Of a stretch of 64,000 bases of DNA, positions 20,549 to 30,133 are shown piece after piece. Numbering within the stretch: the first letter of the stretch is position 1; every line of letters starts with the position of its first letter. The translations under genes and the position numbers were made by a program. This DNA comes from Scheffersomyces stipitis CBS 6054 (lineage: Eukaryota; Ascomycota; Pichiomycetes; Serinales; Debaryomycetaceae). The stretch spans positions 992,001-1,056,000 of the forward strand of contig NC_009047.1 of assembly GCF_000209165.1 (NCBI RefSeq). Direction: 5' to 3'. The notes beneath the pieces are model-generated. The model worked only from the letters and a program-made list of their open reading frames with translations, made no database searches and was not told the DNA's origin.

Positions 20549-20590
20549 CACGTGACTGACCGCGTGATTAGGCACGTGACTAATCACGTG
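20549..20590. promoter_or_regulatory. Cluster of three CACGTG sites (plus one CGCGTG)
   Basis: CACGTG at 20549-20554, 20573-20578 and 20585-20590, with CGCGTG at 20561-20566. These cores bind Cbf1-type bHLH factors. No convincing gene starts next to them; the nearest is the VAN1 3' end. Confidence 0.45.
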
Positions 20591-20995
20591 CTGTATAATG
20601 ACAATTGGAGTGAATGTGTAATTTTGTGCGATATTTTGCTGGATGGCGCATTCGCTGGACCGGCGAGTTTGGAGTTCCCGTCAGCTGACGGTGCCTTTGA
20701 ACGAGTCGCAGGTTCGTTTCCAACAAGATACATTTATTTCGTGATGAATAACATGGATGTGAACAATCTCTGAGTGTGATCAAACGGTTGCACATAGATT
20801 ACAAAACCTGCCTTCCTACTGATAAATAAAATTTTTATTAGTTGAACTACTACGTTCACAATTCAGTGGGATTCGTATTCCTCTATTATATTATACTAAA
20901 ATAGCTTCTACTCCATGGCGCTAGTTGTTTGTCCTATTTTTGGTGTGATGGCCACGATGGTATAACTTGATCTACAAAACGTATTGGCTAAGTAA

Positions 20996-22884
20996 TCAGC
21001 TGGAGATCTTCCACCTCTGTCTCCTCTTCTTTCTTTCCAACTTGGAGACTTTCTCAAGATCATCTTCACTTGGTTCGTAGATATGCCATAAAGTGTAATG
21101 CGGCAAACCGCCGACTCTGAAACCCATTTTTTTGGCCATCTTACCAAATGCTTCTGTCTCGGCGTGGTTCAAGAATGTGAACGCTGGGAAATGAACTCCC
21201 TGTCTGAAGATCTGGGCTCGTGCCAATATCGACACCCCACCAACACCATCCAAATCGACTACTTCTTTAGGATTTCCATTGGCGTCTCTTATAAATCCTA
21301 AATGTACTCTCCATGTTGGATACTCGGCGTACCCTTCTACAATTACGTCGTCTTCGTCCAATTTTTTGGCCAATTCCAATGCTGGGTCTGATTCTATCCA
21401 CGAGTTCAAGTCATAGGCCTGTTCCTGCTCATCCAAGAAAGTGGGTAAAGGTCTCCACACATTAGGTACCATCACATCGTAGTCGTGTTGCATCAACTCT
21501 TCGATCACATTACCGGGGCATGTTTCGATATCCACATCTCTCCAATAGACCCATGAATGGTACGGCTTCAAAGAACTTGAAGTCAACCAGTTTCTGGCTC
21601 TTCCCATCAACTTACGACGAATACCCTGGACCTTAACAGCATGTCTATCGCTGAAGCCTTGGCCAATGATTTGACCAAAGTCCTTCTTGAAGATCGACAC
21701 CGATCTGAACGGCTTTCTATAGCCCTTGTGATGTTCGGGATTCAGATAAGCTCTACGGACTCCATCCATATAGTTCTTGTCCATGTAGTTTTTGTATAAG
21801 TCAGATGAGCCACGAACATCACTCTTCTTTCTTTCTTCGTCCTCTGCTCTTAACTTGTCTACCAATGTTCCGTTCTGCAAGGAAACAGAGTAGTCAAAAA
21901 CTGTTTCCAATGTCCTGTCGTCTGGCGAGCAGTCGGATACCAAAAACGCTATGTCGATCAAACTATGGTCGTAGGTCAAGTTCATGAGGTTATAGAAAGC
22001 CATGGGCAATACTGCTTCGGCATTTCTCAAAGGCATAAGAAACAAAACTACATCGCCTTGAGAAAGGCCATCAGCCGAGCCTCTGTAGTCCTGCAAGTCA
22101 AAATATTCAACTTCTGAGGCGTAATGATCTACAGGCTCTGAGCCCAGATTCCGGACTCCAGCATCATTTTCACCACCAGCCACGTTGGACAAGTCCACAT
22201 TCTGGCCGTTATCGCCAGGACTGTGCTGTGTGACACCATCTTTGGTCACCAGGAAAAACTCGTAGCTATCTTCATTGGTTAAAGTTTTGCGCAAGAACAA
22301 TGTATATATCACCAACACGGTCGCCAATCCAATAATTGTTCGAATAAAAGTAGTCCTACGGTTGTACCTTCGCGGAGTCAACTTCTTGTATCTGTTAATG
22401 TTAGTAAAACTGAACAAAACGGAGGTTCCGCAATTTGCAAAGAACCAAAGTACATCCCCTTCAAAGTATTTTCAACATCTACAAATAACTTGAAAATCTA
22501 ACTCATTATCTTTTGCGGTAACATCAGCATATTCAATAAGGTCGGTACGCGTCTTTGTCTTCATTTTCATTTTCAAACTTGTCGATCCAATATTCGGCCC
22601 AGATCATAACAAGAATAGAACATTGATACTGTAGTACAACAACGGACTAGTGAAGAAATGTGTTTATGGATATCTGGCGGTCTTGCCATACATATGTAGC
22701 AAAATTTTCTGGATTTTGAAAGTAAGAAGAAGACTCGATATTGATGTAATAAAAATAGAAATTGGCACTTGCGAATTGGAATACTATCAGACATGAATTG
22801 GCTTCAAGTTATGATTTCCAGAGGAAAAAAAGAAAATACTTACATCGGAAGATCGGACTTCTTCCCGTACGTGTCGAGAACCAT
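20996..22884 (-). CDS. VAN1: VAN1, mannan polymerase I subunit (two exons)
   Basis: The uninterrupted frame ends at 22417 with a TTG, not an ATG. Splicing supplies the start: exon 1 is 22844-22884 and exon 2 is 20996-22391, joining in phase into 478 residues beginning MVLDTYGKKSDLP. A short cytosolic tail precedes one membrane anchor (about 27-45), making a type II Golgi protein. The lumenal part is a Mnn9/Anp1/Van1 glycosyltransferase with the YWRDVDIETCPG metal-binding region and the VRFP-like HFPAFTF...HAETEAFGKMAKKMGFRVGGLPHY block. Motifs such as GQGFSDRHAVKVQGIRRKLMGRARNWL are closer to Van1 than to Anp1 or Mnn9. With Mnn9 it elongates the alpha-1,6-mannan backbone of N-glycans, so it supports cell-wall proteins such as the adhesin next door. 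Confidence 0.9.
22392..22843 (-). other. VAN1: Intron of VAN1 (452 nt)
   Basis: On the minus strand it begins GTAAGTATTT and ends TACTAAC-ATTAACAG. Exon 1 ends in the partial codon AT, completed by the first A of exon 2 to ATA, so phase is kept. The branch site is only 8 nt from the 3' end, as in the other two introns of this window. Confidence 0.85.
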
Positions 22885-24689
22885 GTTAACAGAAACAACG
22901 CCTGGGATCAAGAAGTTGGAGACACAAAGTATGCGGTGTGATTCAAATAAACTTAATGGATTTGGTGATTTTTCTGTTGTTCTTTTCCAATATGTGTGGT
23001 TTTCGGGGTGTCGCACAATTTTCAACAAAGTCGTTTCAGTCGTGCACGGTAGGCGCACGTAGATAAGCAGGCGGCTTGAACAGTACGACATTATTGCAAC
23101 ATATCCAGGGAATTTGGGATCATGGAAAAAGAGTTGATGACAGATAAGAATAGCAGAGTAATGCCATGAGGGGAAGTTAGAAGTTAATTCGTTTGCCTCA
23201 GGTTTCGTGTAAACACAAATGTCTTTCATCTTGAAGATGCTGTCATATCATAGACGAAGGTACCTTTGGAACTAATTCCTATTAATCTGTTACAGAAAGA
23301 GTCGTCAAGTGTTAAGAACTTTTACTACTCTGATCGATACAGAAGGTAATCATTCATTGTCTTAAGCACTCGTTTCCTTACTTTGAAATATGTAACATCA
23401 GTTGTAACATTGGTCTAGTCCAACGCTACAAAATCTTAGCCACATGCTATGAAATTCATTTGCAATACAAAATAGATTTTCAATCCTATATATCTCAAAT
23501 TTCCTGTGAGTTTTCAAACAAAATAATATGGCGCAAAGCTCATCAACATCAAAAACAAAGATACTATCACCTTGTGGTCCATTTTGAAAATCTTCGTTTA
23601 TTGCAAGAGGATATCAATTCAAAATTTCTCGTTTGCCTCTTTCATATTGATTTAAATTGAAATAGTACTGCGCGACTTCTGAGTCGTTTTATATATTCTT
23701 CACATCAAGACTTTTAATAGGAGAGGTGCGAGAACCTCTAGTTAAATATTCAATGCAATTAGATGCCTGTTTAATCTGCAAGGAGCTTCATCAAAACTCT
23801 GGCATGTTCGCAAATCAATGTGCTTTCATAACAATATATGAGAGAGTAAAGAAGTTCGCATTGTTGAAGTACCTGCTAACAAGATCAAAGTTTGAAATGA
23901 GGAACAGCTTGTGAGAAGAATATATTGATCTCAGTGGGACTTCATTTTAATGGTTTTCGCAACTGCGCTTTTTCAATTTCATTTCCCTCAGACAAAGTAC
24001 ATGATATCTTAGAACAGTTTTTTTACATGATATTATGAACTGTTAAGTCAGAGCACCAACCTGTACATTCGGATGAATTGATGAATAACTTTATCCTCCA
24101 GATTAAGATTATTCTTGTTGCGAATTATTTAACAATCCGAGCGAGGTCAACCTTCAATTGATGCAATAAAATAATATATCTTGTCGGCAAGCTATTTTCT
24201 TTCCTGTCAATGCTAATTTGAGACTTGGGTTGATCGAGTGTATGAATGTCCTTTAGAATGAGTTACTTTTTGTTGTCATAATCTGACTAGTTTTTACCGA
24301 AGTGCCGAACTTCTACCCCTGTAAAGCCAGTATTTTGAATTTCTTGTACGTCTGAGAATTAAGGAATAATAAAATGGATGGATGATAGTTTGCAACTATT
24401 GCAGGTGAGTTTCGCCAAAAGGATACATTGCTATTGTACAATAATTACTTTCTACTCAAATTACTACTATTTTTCAGAAAATAAAAAGAGTGAGTTTGTA
24501 GAAGAACATCCTATTCAATTGTTCCCTTAAAGTTCTCCGTCAAGATAAGTCCTCAGGGAATGCCTTCTTAGAAGAGCCATACAAGCCAAATCCTGTCTAC
24601 GGTTAGTCTGATTGAATGTACAATTTGATTTTTGCCAAATCCAGTATTCTTATATCAATAAATATGAAGAGTTTCAATGCTCGATAAGA
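22885..24689. other. 1.8-kb intergenic region upstream of VAN1
   Basis: AT-rich, between VAN1 exon 1 and the PRM15 stop. The frame at 22840-23229 on minus overlaps VAN1 exon 1 only by chance of reading into it; its other residues are not protein-like. No RNA gene or mobile element was seen. Confidence 0.5.
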
Positions 24690-26579
24690 TTAGACCACCT
24701 CCAAGAGGTCGTTGTCTTCAGGTTTAAACCATTCGTCCCTCAAAGTATTCCAGCATGCTCTGGCGACAGCAACTGCCCCTGATTCACTGACGCTGGATTT
24801 ACCTTCAATATATACTTTCAATTTTGGTTCGGTTCCAGATCCACGGCAAGTGAATCTCACATGTTCATCGGATTGTGAGTTGAGTGGCTTCAAGATGGCA
24901 GTGATCATCTGCGACTTTGGATCTACTGGAAGGTCTGGAATATTATTTTCCGTGGTGGAATCGAAACCAACAGTAAGATCCCTCCAAGATAAGACATCAA
25001 AGTTGCCAATGGTCTTAGGGTATTTTTGAGGTGAGAAGGAAGAACGCACATTTTCGAAAATTTCACGAGTCTTGCTCAAATCATTCAACTTATAATATCC
25101 ATTGCATTCTTTGAACCAGCCATACTTGGCGTAACCTTCATTCAATTTGTCTACTGGATCAAAGTCTGTTTCACCAGTAGCGAACCAACGATTGTATAGC
25201 TGTAACCAGATAACAGCAGCTGATATCCCATCCTTGTCATTTACAAGGTTGAACATGAATCCGATGGCTTCTTCGTAGCCGAAAGGAACATTGTAGCCTT
25301 CGTTCTTGAGTTCAATGGCCCTGTTTCCAATCCATTTGAAACCTGTCAAGGTGTCAATAAAATGGAATCCATTCTTGTCTGCCATAGATTTCAAGATCTG
25401 TGACGAGACTGTGGAATTAACCAAGTAGGTATTTGCAAGTTGGTCCTTTGGAATATTTTCTATAGTAAACATAGCGAACAAGAAGCCAATTTCATTACCA
25501 GTCAATTGCTTCCAGTTACCTTGCTTTGTCTTTATGGCGGCACTGAATCTGTCCGCATCAGGATCGCTCGCAAGAACTAACTTGTAGCCCAAAGACTCTG
25601 CCTTCTTTATGGCCAAGTCCAAGGCTCCCTTTTCTTCTGGGTTAGGGAACTTGACTGTGGAAAAGTCAGGATCAGGGAAGGCCTGTTCATGTACAACTTT
25701 GAATCTAGCATTATCGAAAAGATCTACTGTCTTTTCAAAGATTTCTAAGCCAACCCCGTGCAATGGAGTGTAGACGAAGTCGAAATTGAGCTTGGAATCC
25801 AAGATCAACTTGGACTTAACTGCCTCAACATAAGCCTCCGAAGTGTCCTTCCTGACTACCTCCAAGAGATTATTTTCAATACCCCTAATGAAATTACCTG
25901 TAACATCCCAGACGTTATCGGCTTTCCATGGAGCTAAGTTTTTCTCTATGGAAGAAGCGATACCTTCGTCATGAGGGGGGATAATTTGACACCCATTACC
26001 GTAGTACACTTTGTAACCGTTGTCCCTAGCAGGATTGTGAGAGGCGGTCACCATAACACCTCCAGAAGCACCATAAAGGTCAATAGCAAACGGAACTAAT
26101 GGTGTATGGACATAGCCTCTTTCAGTTTCTGGGTTTTGGGCGTAAGCTGTCAGAGAAAATTTGATGGATGCTTCCGACAAATTCTCGATGGAACCCAAAT
26201 AGTACACCTTGATATCCTTAGCAATAGCTACACTAGCAGTGATCTCGGCAAACCGCTGAGAGTTATATCTGTGATCGTATCCGACAACTATAGAAACTGG
26301 ACTCTCTGGAGAAGTCCTGTTGTCCAACAAATATTGGATTAAGCCCTGAGAAGCTTGCAAGATGGTAACGTCGTTCATATGGGCAAATCCAGACTCCATG
26401 GATGAACGCAAACCAGCGGTTCCGAAGGCTATTCTGTTGGCCAACTTCAGGTGTAGTTGAGCATACTGCTTGTTCTTGAGAAGTAAAGCAATTTCATTGC
26501 GAGATTCAGGGTTTATATCTACGGCAAGCCAGTCCTGGACCAATTGGTCTAGCCTGGCAACGTCATAAGCTTCTGCCAT
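24690..26579 (-). CDS. PRM15: Phosphoribomutase/phosphoglucomutase (PGM3/PRM15 type)
   Basis: 629 residues, an alpha-D-phosphohexomutase. The catalytic phosphoserine is Ser180 in TASHNP, the Mg-binding loop is DPDADR at 339-344 (DPDADRF), and a GYEEAIGF sugar-binding loop lies near residue 422. The C-terminal RGSGTEPKLKVY loop binds phosphate. The N-terminal RIAFGTAGLR segment and the length separate it from the shorter Pgm1/Pgm2 and match Saccharomyces Prm15/Pgm3 and human PGM2. It converts ribose-1-phosphate to ribose-5-phosphate, salvaging nucleoside sugar into the pentose phosphate pathway, with minor glucose-1-phosphate activity. A TATATATA lies about 95 nt upstream, and a pair of CGG-N4-CCG sites lies 290-370 nt upstream. 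Confidence 0.92.
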   Translation of the reverse strand: MAEAYDVARLDQLVQDWLAVDINPESRNEIALLLKNKQYAQLHLKLANRIAFGTAGLRSSMESGFAHMNDVTILQASQGLIQYLLDNRTSPESPVSIVVGYDHRYNSQRFAEITASVAIAKDIKVYYLGSIENLSEASIKFSLTAYAQNPETERGYVHTPLVPFAIDLYGASGGVMVTASHNPARDNGYKVYYGNGCQIIPPHDEGIASSIEKNLAPWKADNVWDVTGNFIRGIENNLLEVVRKDTSEAYVEAVKSKLILDSKLNFDFVYTPLHGVGLEIFEKTVDLFDNARFKVVHEQAFPDPDFSTVKFPNPEEKGALDLAIKKAESLGYKLVLASDPDADRFSAAIKTKQGNWKQLTGNEIGFLFAMFTIENIPKDQLANTYLVNSTVSSQILKSMADKNGFHFIDTLTGFKWIGNRAIELKNEGYNVPFGYEEAIGFMFNLVNDKDGISAAVIWLQLYNRWFATGETDFDPVDKLNEGYAKYGWFKECNGYYKLNDLSKTREIFENVRSSFSPQKYPKTIGNFDVLSWRDLTVGFDSTTENNIPDLPVDPKSQMITAILKPLNSQSDEHVRFTCRGSGTEPKLKVYIEGKSSVSESGAVAVARACWNTLRDEWFKPEDNDLLEVV

Positions 26580-26742
26580 AGCAAATGGTAAGTCTTAGCG
26601 AAGTTGCGTTAAAGAAGATTGCTAAATAGTAAAATAACCCAAGAACTCTACTTGCGAGAAGGCAAGTGGATCAGTCTATATATAATTTTTTTTCACTCAC
26701 TCGCAATACTTTTCGTGGGGAAGCAAACGGCACTATACGAAG

Positions 26743-26979
26743 ATGAGCAAAAGACCAAGAATTGTGAATGAGCAAAGCGGCATTCTTTGCTTTGTGCTCC
26801 CCGAAGGGCCCCATATCTCTGGGATTCCACAATATATACGGACTTCAGTATTAGGAATTGTCAATGTAGTTCCGGTACACCGGTTTAAGAAGGGACTTAC
26901 GCGTTTATACAAAAATATTGATTGGCAAATTTTAATCGGTGTACCGGATGGTACACATATATCCTGCTACAAGATTTGA
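26743..26979 (+). CDS. Possible small protein, 78 residues
   Basis: Starts with a true ATG and ends in TGA. The sequence is basic at its N-terminus (MSKRPR) and balanced in composition, with no membrane segment or known domain. It would lie divergent from PRM15, with its ATG only 163 bp from the PRM15 ATG. The frame overlaps two copies of a CGG-N4-CCG motif, so the conservation that makes it look non-random may be regulatory. I do not recognise it; it may be a chance frame. Confidence 0.25.
   Translation: MSKRPRIVNEQSGILCFVLPEGPHISGIPQYIRTSVLGIVNVVPVHRFKKGLTRLYKNIDWQILIGVPDGTHISCYKI
26871..26948. promoter_or_regulatory. Paired CGG-N4-CCG sites forming an inverted repeat
   Basis: TCCGGTACACCG at 26871-26882 is repeated exactly inverted as CGGTGTACCGGA at 26937-26948. 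Each arm contains CGG-N4-CCG, the kind of inverted triplet bound by Zn2Cys6 factors. It lies upstream of PRM15. The binding factor is not known. Confidence 0.4.
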
Positions 26980-27111
26980 ATTGAATTGGATCCAAATATA
27001 GTACAGTATTTTATTCTATTATAAATGTTCTGAAGGATCTGATCCTCGATTAGATTGATTGTCAATTTTGATTTTATTTCTTTTCTGCTTCTTGTCTTAT
27101 CATGATTTCGT

Positions 27112-28659
27112 CTACCCGTAGCTTAAGTTGAATTCTTGCACGGTTGAGTCTTCGGCAACTCCAACGAACCTAATCTCGTTTTCGTTCTTGAAACTTTCGT
27201 CGTTGACATTAGTCAACAAATGAATTGCCTGCAAAGTAGATAAATTTGTAAAACTCTCCATGCTGTAGTTGTTTTTCCATTGTTTGCCCTTCTTGATGTA
27301 TTTATGTAATGCGATGGTGTTTGAGCCTCCTAAGCTAACTACAATACTGGAAGAAGGGTCTATGACGAAATCACGCAAAGGCTCCTCAAAGGTAATATTA
27401 TGGACGAGGGTCGACTTTCTTAAATCAAACACATCAAGACGGCTCTTTTCTCCATCTGTGGAACCTACTAGCAACCAGTACCCGTTCGGAGCAAACTTTA
27501 CTTTGATGACATTTGTGTAGAAAGGTTCAAGAACAGTCATTTGTTCAGCAGTAGATGTGCCGTAGACTTTAACCTCCTTACTGTCATTTCCAATAGCAAA
27601 GAGAGCTCCATCTGGATGGAAATCTCCTGTCCTTATGTTGCTGTCCGACATTGGGGATTGGTACAATAATGATTGCTCTCTGATTGAATCATGCAAGGCC
27701 CACACATTATCTTCTCCCAAGGTTATGAACAAGTTAGTTAACTTAGGGTGTACTAAAATCTGCAAGATGGCCCCGCTGTGGTTGTTTTTAAACGTCCTCT
27801 TATTTTGGCCAATTATGATTTTATTCTTATATGCTATTATGGGTAATGGTTCGCTTTCCACCAAAACAAAGTTCACAGCTGTAATAGTCCCCTTTGAAGC
27901 TGTGGATTTTGTAAGAATATCATCACCTTCTCCCGCAAAGGCAAATTTCGCCAATTGTCCTGTTGATGTACCTACAAGAAGCAGCTTTGTTTCCGAATCT
28001 AAGAATGAAGCTGTACTTTTCTTGAACGGCTGGCCCTTCTTCTCTATAAATTCGACGCTAATTTGGGCGTCTGGAGCAATATCAAATACTGGCTTCTGAC
28101 TCTTGTGCAATGAGAATAAAACTTCACGTGCCTGGTTGATCTCTTCTGCTGGTATTTCATCTATGGAGCCAGCAATGGCTTTGCCATTGCCATTTTCTGA
28201 GTTATTCACAGCCTCAGCAGTTTCTCCAACCTCCAGTTTTCCAATTGAAATTGCCAATTCTTGAAGTGCAGCCTTGGCTTCATCTCTCTCGCGAATGGCA
28301 TTGGCTGCCACACGTACAGCCGCATCGTGGTGATATAAGGCGGCACTTAGTTCTTCTCTAGCCTTGTATAACTGCTTTCTCAAAGTGAAAACTTCCAACG
28401 CCAATGCATCCCATTCGTTTTGGAAAGTCGACAAGAGCGCTGGAATTGATGTTGCTGATGAGATACGAGGTGGAATCACTTCCGATACTGAAGTTTTCAC
28501 TGCAATTAGCTCCTCTACAGTCAAAGGCTGGTCGCTGATAGGATCTGTTCCAGCTGTAGAAATGTAGCTTTCAATGTGTTTCCTATCGAAAATAGCCCCG
28601 CTCTTCGGGGAAATTACCGGATCCGATGCTTGTTGGCCGGAAATTGAGCAGATCATCAT
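27112..28659 (-). CDS. PRP19: PRP19, U-box E3 ubiquitin ligase of the spliceosome
   Basis: 515 residues. Residues 1 to about 55 form a U-box (CSISGQQASDPVISPKSGAIFDRKHI...), the E2-binding fold without zinc ligands. A coiled-coil tetramerisation region (about 75-135, VFTLRKQLYKAREELSAALYHHDAAVRVAANAIRERDEA) follows, with KEL-rich Prp19 character. The C-terminal half is a WD40 propeller of about seven blades. It is the core of the NineTeen complex, which activates the spliceosome after U4 release. Two ATGs stand side by side at the start; the first is used here. The promoter has three GCGACA motifs at 28727-28790. Confidence 0.93.
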   Translation of the reverse strand: MMICSISGQQASDPVISPKSGAIFDRKHIESYISTAGTDPISDQPLTVEELIAVKTSVSEVIPPRISSATSIPALLSTFQNEWDALALEVFTLRKQLYKAREELSAALYHHDAAVRVAANAIRERDEAKAALQELAISIGKLEVGETAEAVNNSENGNGKAIAGSIDEIPAEEINQAREVLFSLHKSQKPVFDIAPDAQISVEFIEKKGQPFKKSTASFLDSETKLLLVGTSTGQLAKFAFAGEGDDILTKSTASKGTITAVNFVLVESEPLPIIAYKNKIIIGQNKRTFKNNHSGAILQILVHPKLTNLFITLGEDNVWALHDSIREQSLLYQSPMSDSNIRTGDFHPDGALFAIGNDSKEVKVYGTSTAEQMTVLEPFYTNVIKVKFAPNGYWLLVGSTDGEKSRLDVFDLRKSTLVHNITFEEPLRDFVIDPSSSIVVSLGGSNTIALHKYIKKGKQWKNNYSMESFTNLSTLQAIHLLTNVNDESFKNENEIRFVGVAEDSTVQEFNLSYG

Positions 28660-29002
28660 CTAAGAACTTATAAACGCCTGCTTAATGAACCATGAAAAAG
28701 AGAACGAGAGTATAAATGTTAATAGAGCGACATCTTGTGAGCTTTTCAGGATGCCCACGACATCGCGACACATAATAGATAAGCGCGACATTATTCACAG
28801 ACCTCCCCTTTCCTATCAATACTGGAATCCAGCTCATGTTCACCGAAGATTCTACGCATAGTGAATGTTCTCATGCTGTGCATAATTCTGATGAGTATTG
28901 AATTATATATTTAAAACCCGAAAAACGAAAATTATAAGAACTGAAAGAAACTATATAGGGAGACGCATGTGTTCAAATTGGGTGCAAATATTTATTTGCA
29001 GC
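28660..29002. other. PRP19: Intergenic region, PRP19 promoter
   Basis: 343 bp between PRP19 and the SUR7-family gene, both on minus. It contains three GCGACA motifs. No gene seen. Confidence 0.5.
28727..28790. promoter_or_regulatory. PRP19: Three GCGACA motifs upstream of PRP19
   Basis: GCGACA at 28727-28732, 28765-28770 and 28785-28790, all on the same strand and 68-132 nt upstream of the PRP19 ATG. The same hexamer clusters upstream of SCC2 and between SAS4-like and CDC1. No known factor is assigned. Confidence 0.4.
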
Positions 29003-30133
29003 TCAATCACTGTCACTTTCGACCATGTCTTCTTTGTGATCGTAAGCAACTGGAGGTTGTACAGCTCTGTATCTTCTACGGCCCGTACCAAAGAGTCCAC
29101 AGCAATGGCCCAATAATCCGAAGAGGACTACCAATAATGCAGCAGCCGCGGCAGACCAGGCAAATGCGTAGAAGTTGATCGACAAGAAAGACTTCATTCC
29201 GAATTCGTTTGTATGATCATTTATTTGGCCCCGAACAAAGAAAAAGACCCCCGTTGCAGTAGCAGAAGCTACCAAAACTACAATTAAAACAAGAACCTGG
29301 AAGAGGAAATTCAAGAATGTAAGACAACAACTATTGGGCGAAAAGAAGAATGCCAATAACTGGATAATTACTGATATGGCAGACAAAACACAGGCTGTAA
29401 GAAGAAAGCCAAAGGAAACCACAGTTACAGTGTTAAGGCGGTCAATATTCTCGTTCAAATTGCCGGGCAATTGAAGGTTGTCGTCCCCGATGCTGTTAAG
29501 CAATAATTGCAACTGGTTACTGTAAGTCAGGGCTGCTGTCTGAATCCCTGCTGGAAGCCCGTTGACTCTGTTGTTAAGTGTGTTGTTCAATTCTGTCTTG
29601 AACAAATCAATAGGTTTCAATTGAAATCCGACTTGTGCTGGAGAGCACCAAGTGTAGTTGACTTTGTTGTTGTCGAAAGGGTGATTGTTAGATGCAGTTA
29701 TGTCTCCGATGATATAACCTCTGCAGTAACCCCAGTAACTGAATGAGTATACATCTGGCAATCCTAATTCCCGGTAGCTGATGTCAGGAATTGCAGCATC
29801 AATGGTTTGAATAATAGACAGTTCAGCGCCAGATATATCTCCATTTTGAGCGGATTGCCAGACTTCTGCAGCAGTTGAAGTGACAGTGCCCCACACATCC
29901 TTTGAACCGGCAGCAACTTGTGGAATGGTAGAAGTAGCTCTCTTCTGAATATTCGCACCAGAGGCTGCCATATTGATAAGAGCTGACGTATTTAAAGAAG
30001 TGAGATGAACGTTGACCAAGTAGGTGTTGGTCAAAAACCGTTCATTCTTGAATGAGCCTGTCACTGCAAAGGCAGTGAGCACAGTGCAAGCAATGGAGAA
30101 GAAGATAAGTATGATTCTGAAGATGGTAAACAT
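29003..30133 (-). CDS. SUR7/PalI-family plasma-membrane protein
   Basis: 376 residues with four membrane spans: about 4-24, then three between about 235 and 345. A long extracellular loop between spans 1 and 2 contains the claudin-like motif YWGYCRG and several N-glycosylation sequons (NYTW, NNTL). The C-terminus is cytosolic and polar, with tyrosines and acidic residues. This is the layout of SUR7/PalI (Rim9) proteins, which organise eisosome and MCC domains at the plasma membrane and help wall integrity. It is longer than Sur7 itself, so the exact paralogue (Sur7, Fmp45, Pun1 or Tos7-like) is not assigned. A TATAAATA lies about 245 nt upstream. Confidence 0.8.
   Translation of the reverse strand: MFTIFRIILIFFSIACTVLTAFAVTGSFKNERFLTNTYLVNVHLTSLNTSALINMAASGANIQKRATSTIPQVAAGSKDVWGTVTSTAAEVWQSAQNGDISGAELSIIQTIDAAIPDISYRELGLPDVYSFSYWGYCRGYIIGDITASNNHPFDNNKVNYTWCSPAQVGFQLKPIDLFKTELNNTLNNRVNGLPAGIQTAALTYSNQLQLLLNSIGDDNLQLPGNLNENIDRLNTVTVVSFGFLLTACVLSAISVIIQLLAFFFSPNSCCLTFLNFLFQVLVLIVVLVASATATGVFFFVRGQINDHTNEFGMKSFLSINFYAFAWSAAAAALLVVLFGLLGHCCGLFGTGRRRYRAVQPPVAYDHKEDMVESDSD

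Larger units (their letters stand above)
17331..20995. other. 3.7-kb intergenic region upstream of the adhesin
   Basis: From the adhesin ATG to the VAN1 stop. It contains a TATATA at about 17406-17411, many poly-A/T runs, a threefold degenerate repeat at about 20100-20475 and three CACGTG sites at 20549-20590. Open frames (18331-18627, 19727-20005, 20552-20773) are short and not protein-like. No RNA gene was recognised. Long upstream regions are usual for highly regulated adhesin genes. Confidence 0.5.
26580..27111. other. Intergenic region between PRM15 and PRP19
   Basis: 532 bp: the PRM15 promoter (TATATATA near 26673) and the PRP19 3' region. It holds a 12-bp inverted repeat (26871-26882 / 26937-26948) and a possible 78-codon frame at 26743-26979. 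Confidence 0.5.

Noticed and set aside
20690..20735. GGTTCGTTTCC as a tRNA T-loop
   Set aside because: Flanking bases cannot form the T stem, and no acceptor stem or proper A box was found. A scan of other intergenic regions for B-box-like sequences found no tRNA.
20552..20773. Frame next to the CACGTG cluster as a new gene
   Set aside because: It begins with GTG inside the motif cluster, has no ATG near its start and no recognisable domain.
22885..23229. Upstream part of a 129-codon minus frame as a separate gene
   Set aside because: Only its last codons matter, as VAN1 exon 1; the rest has no ATG context, domain or codon bias.
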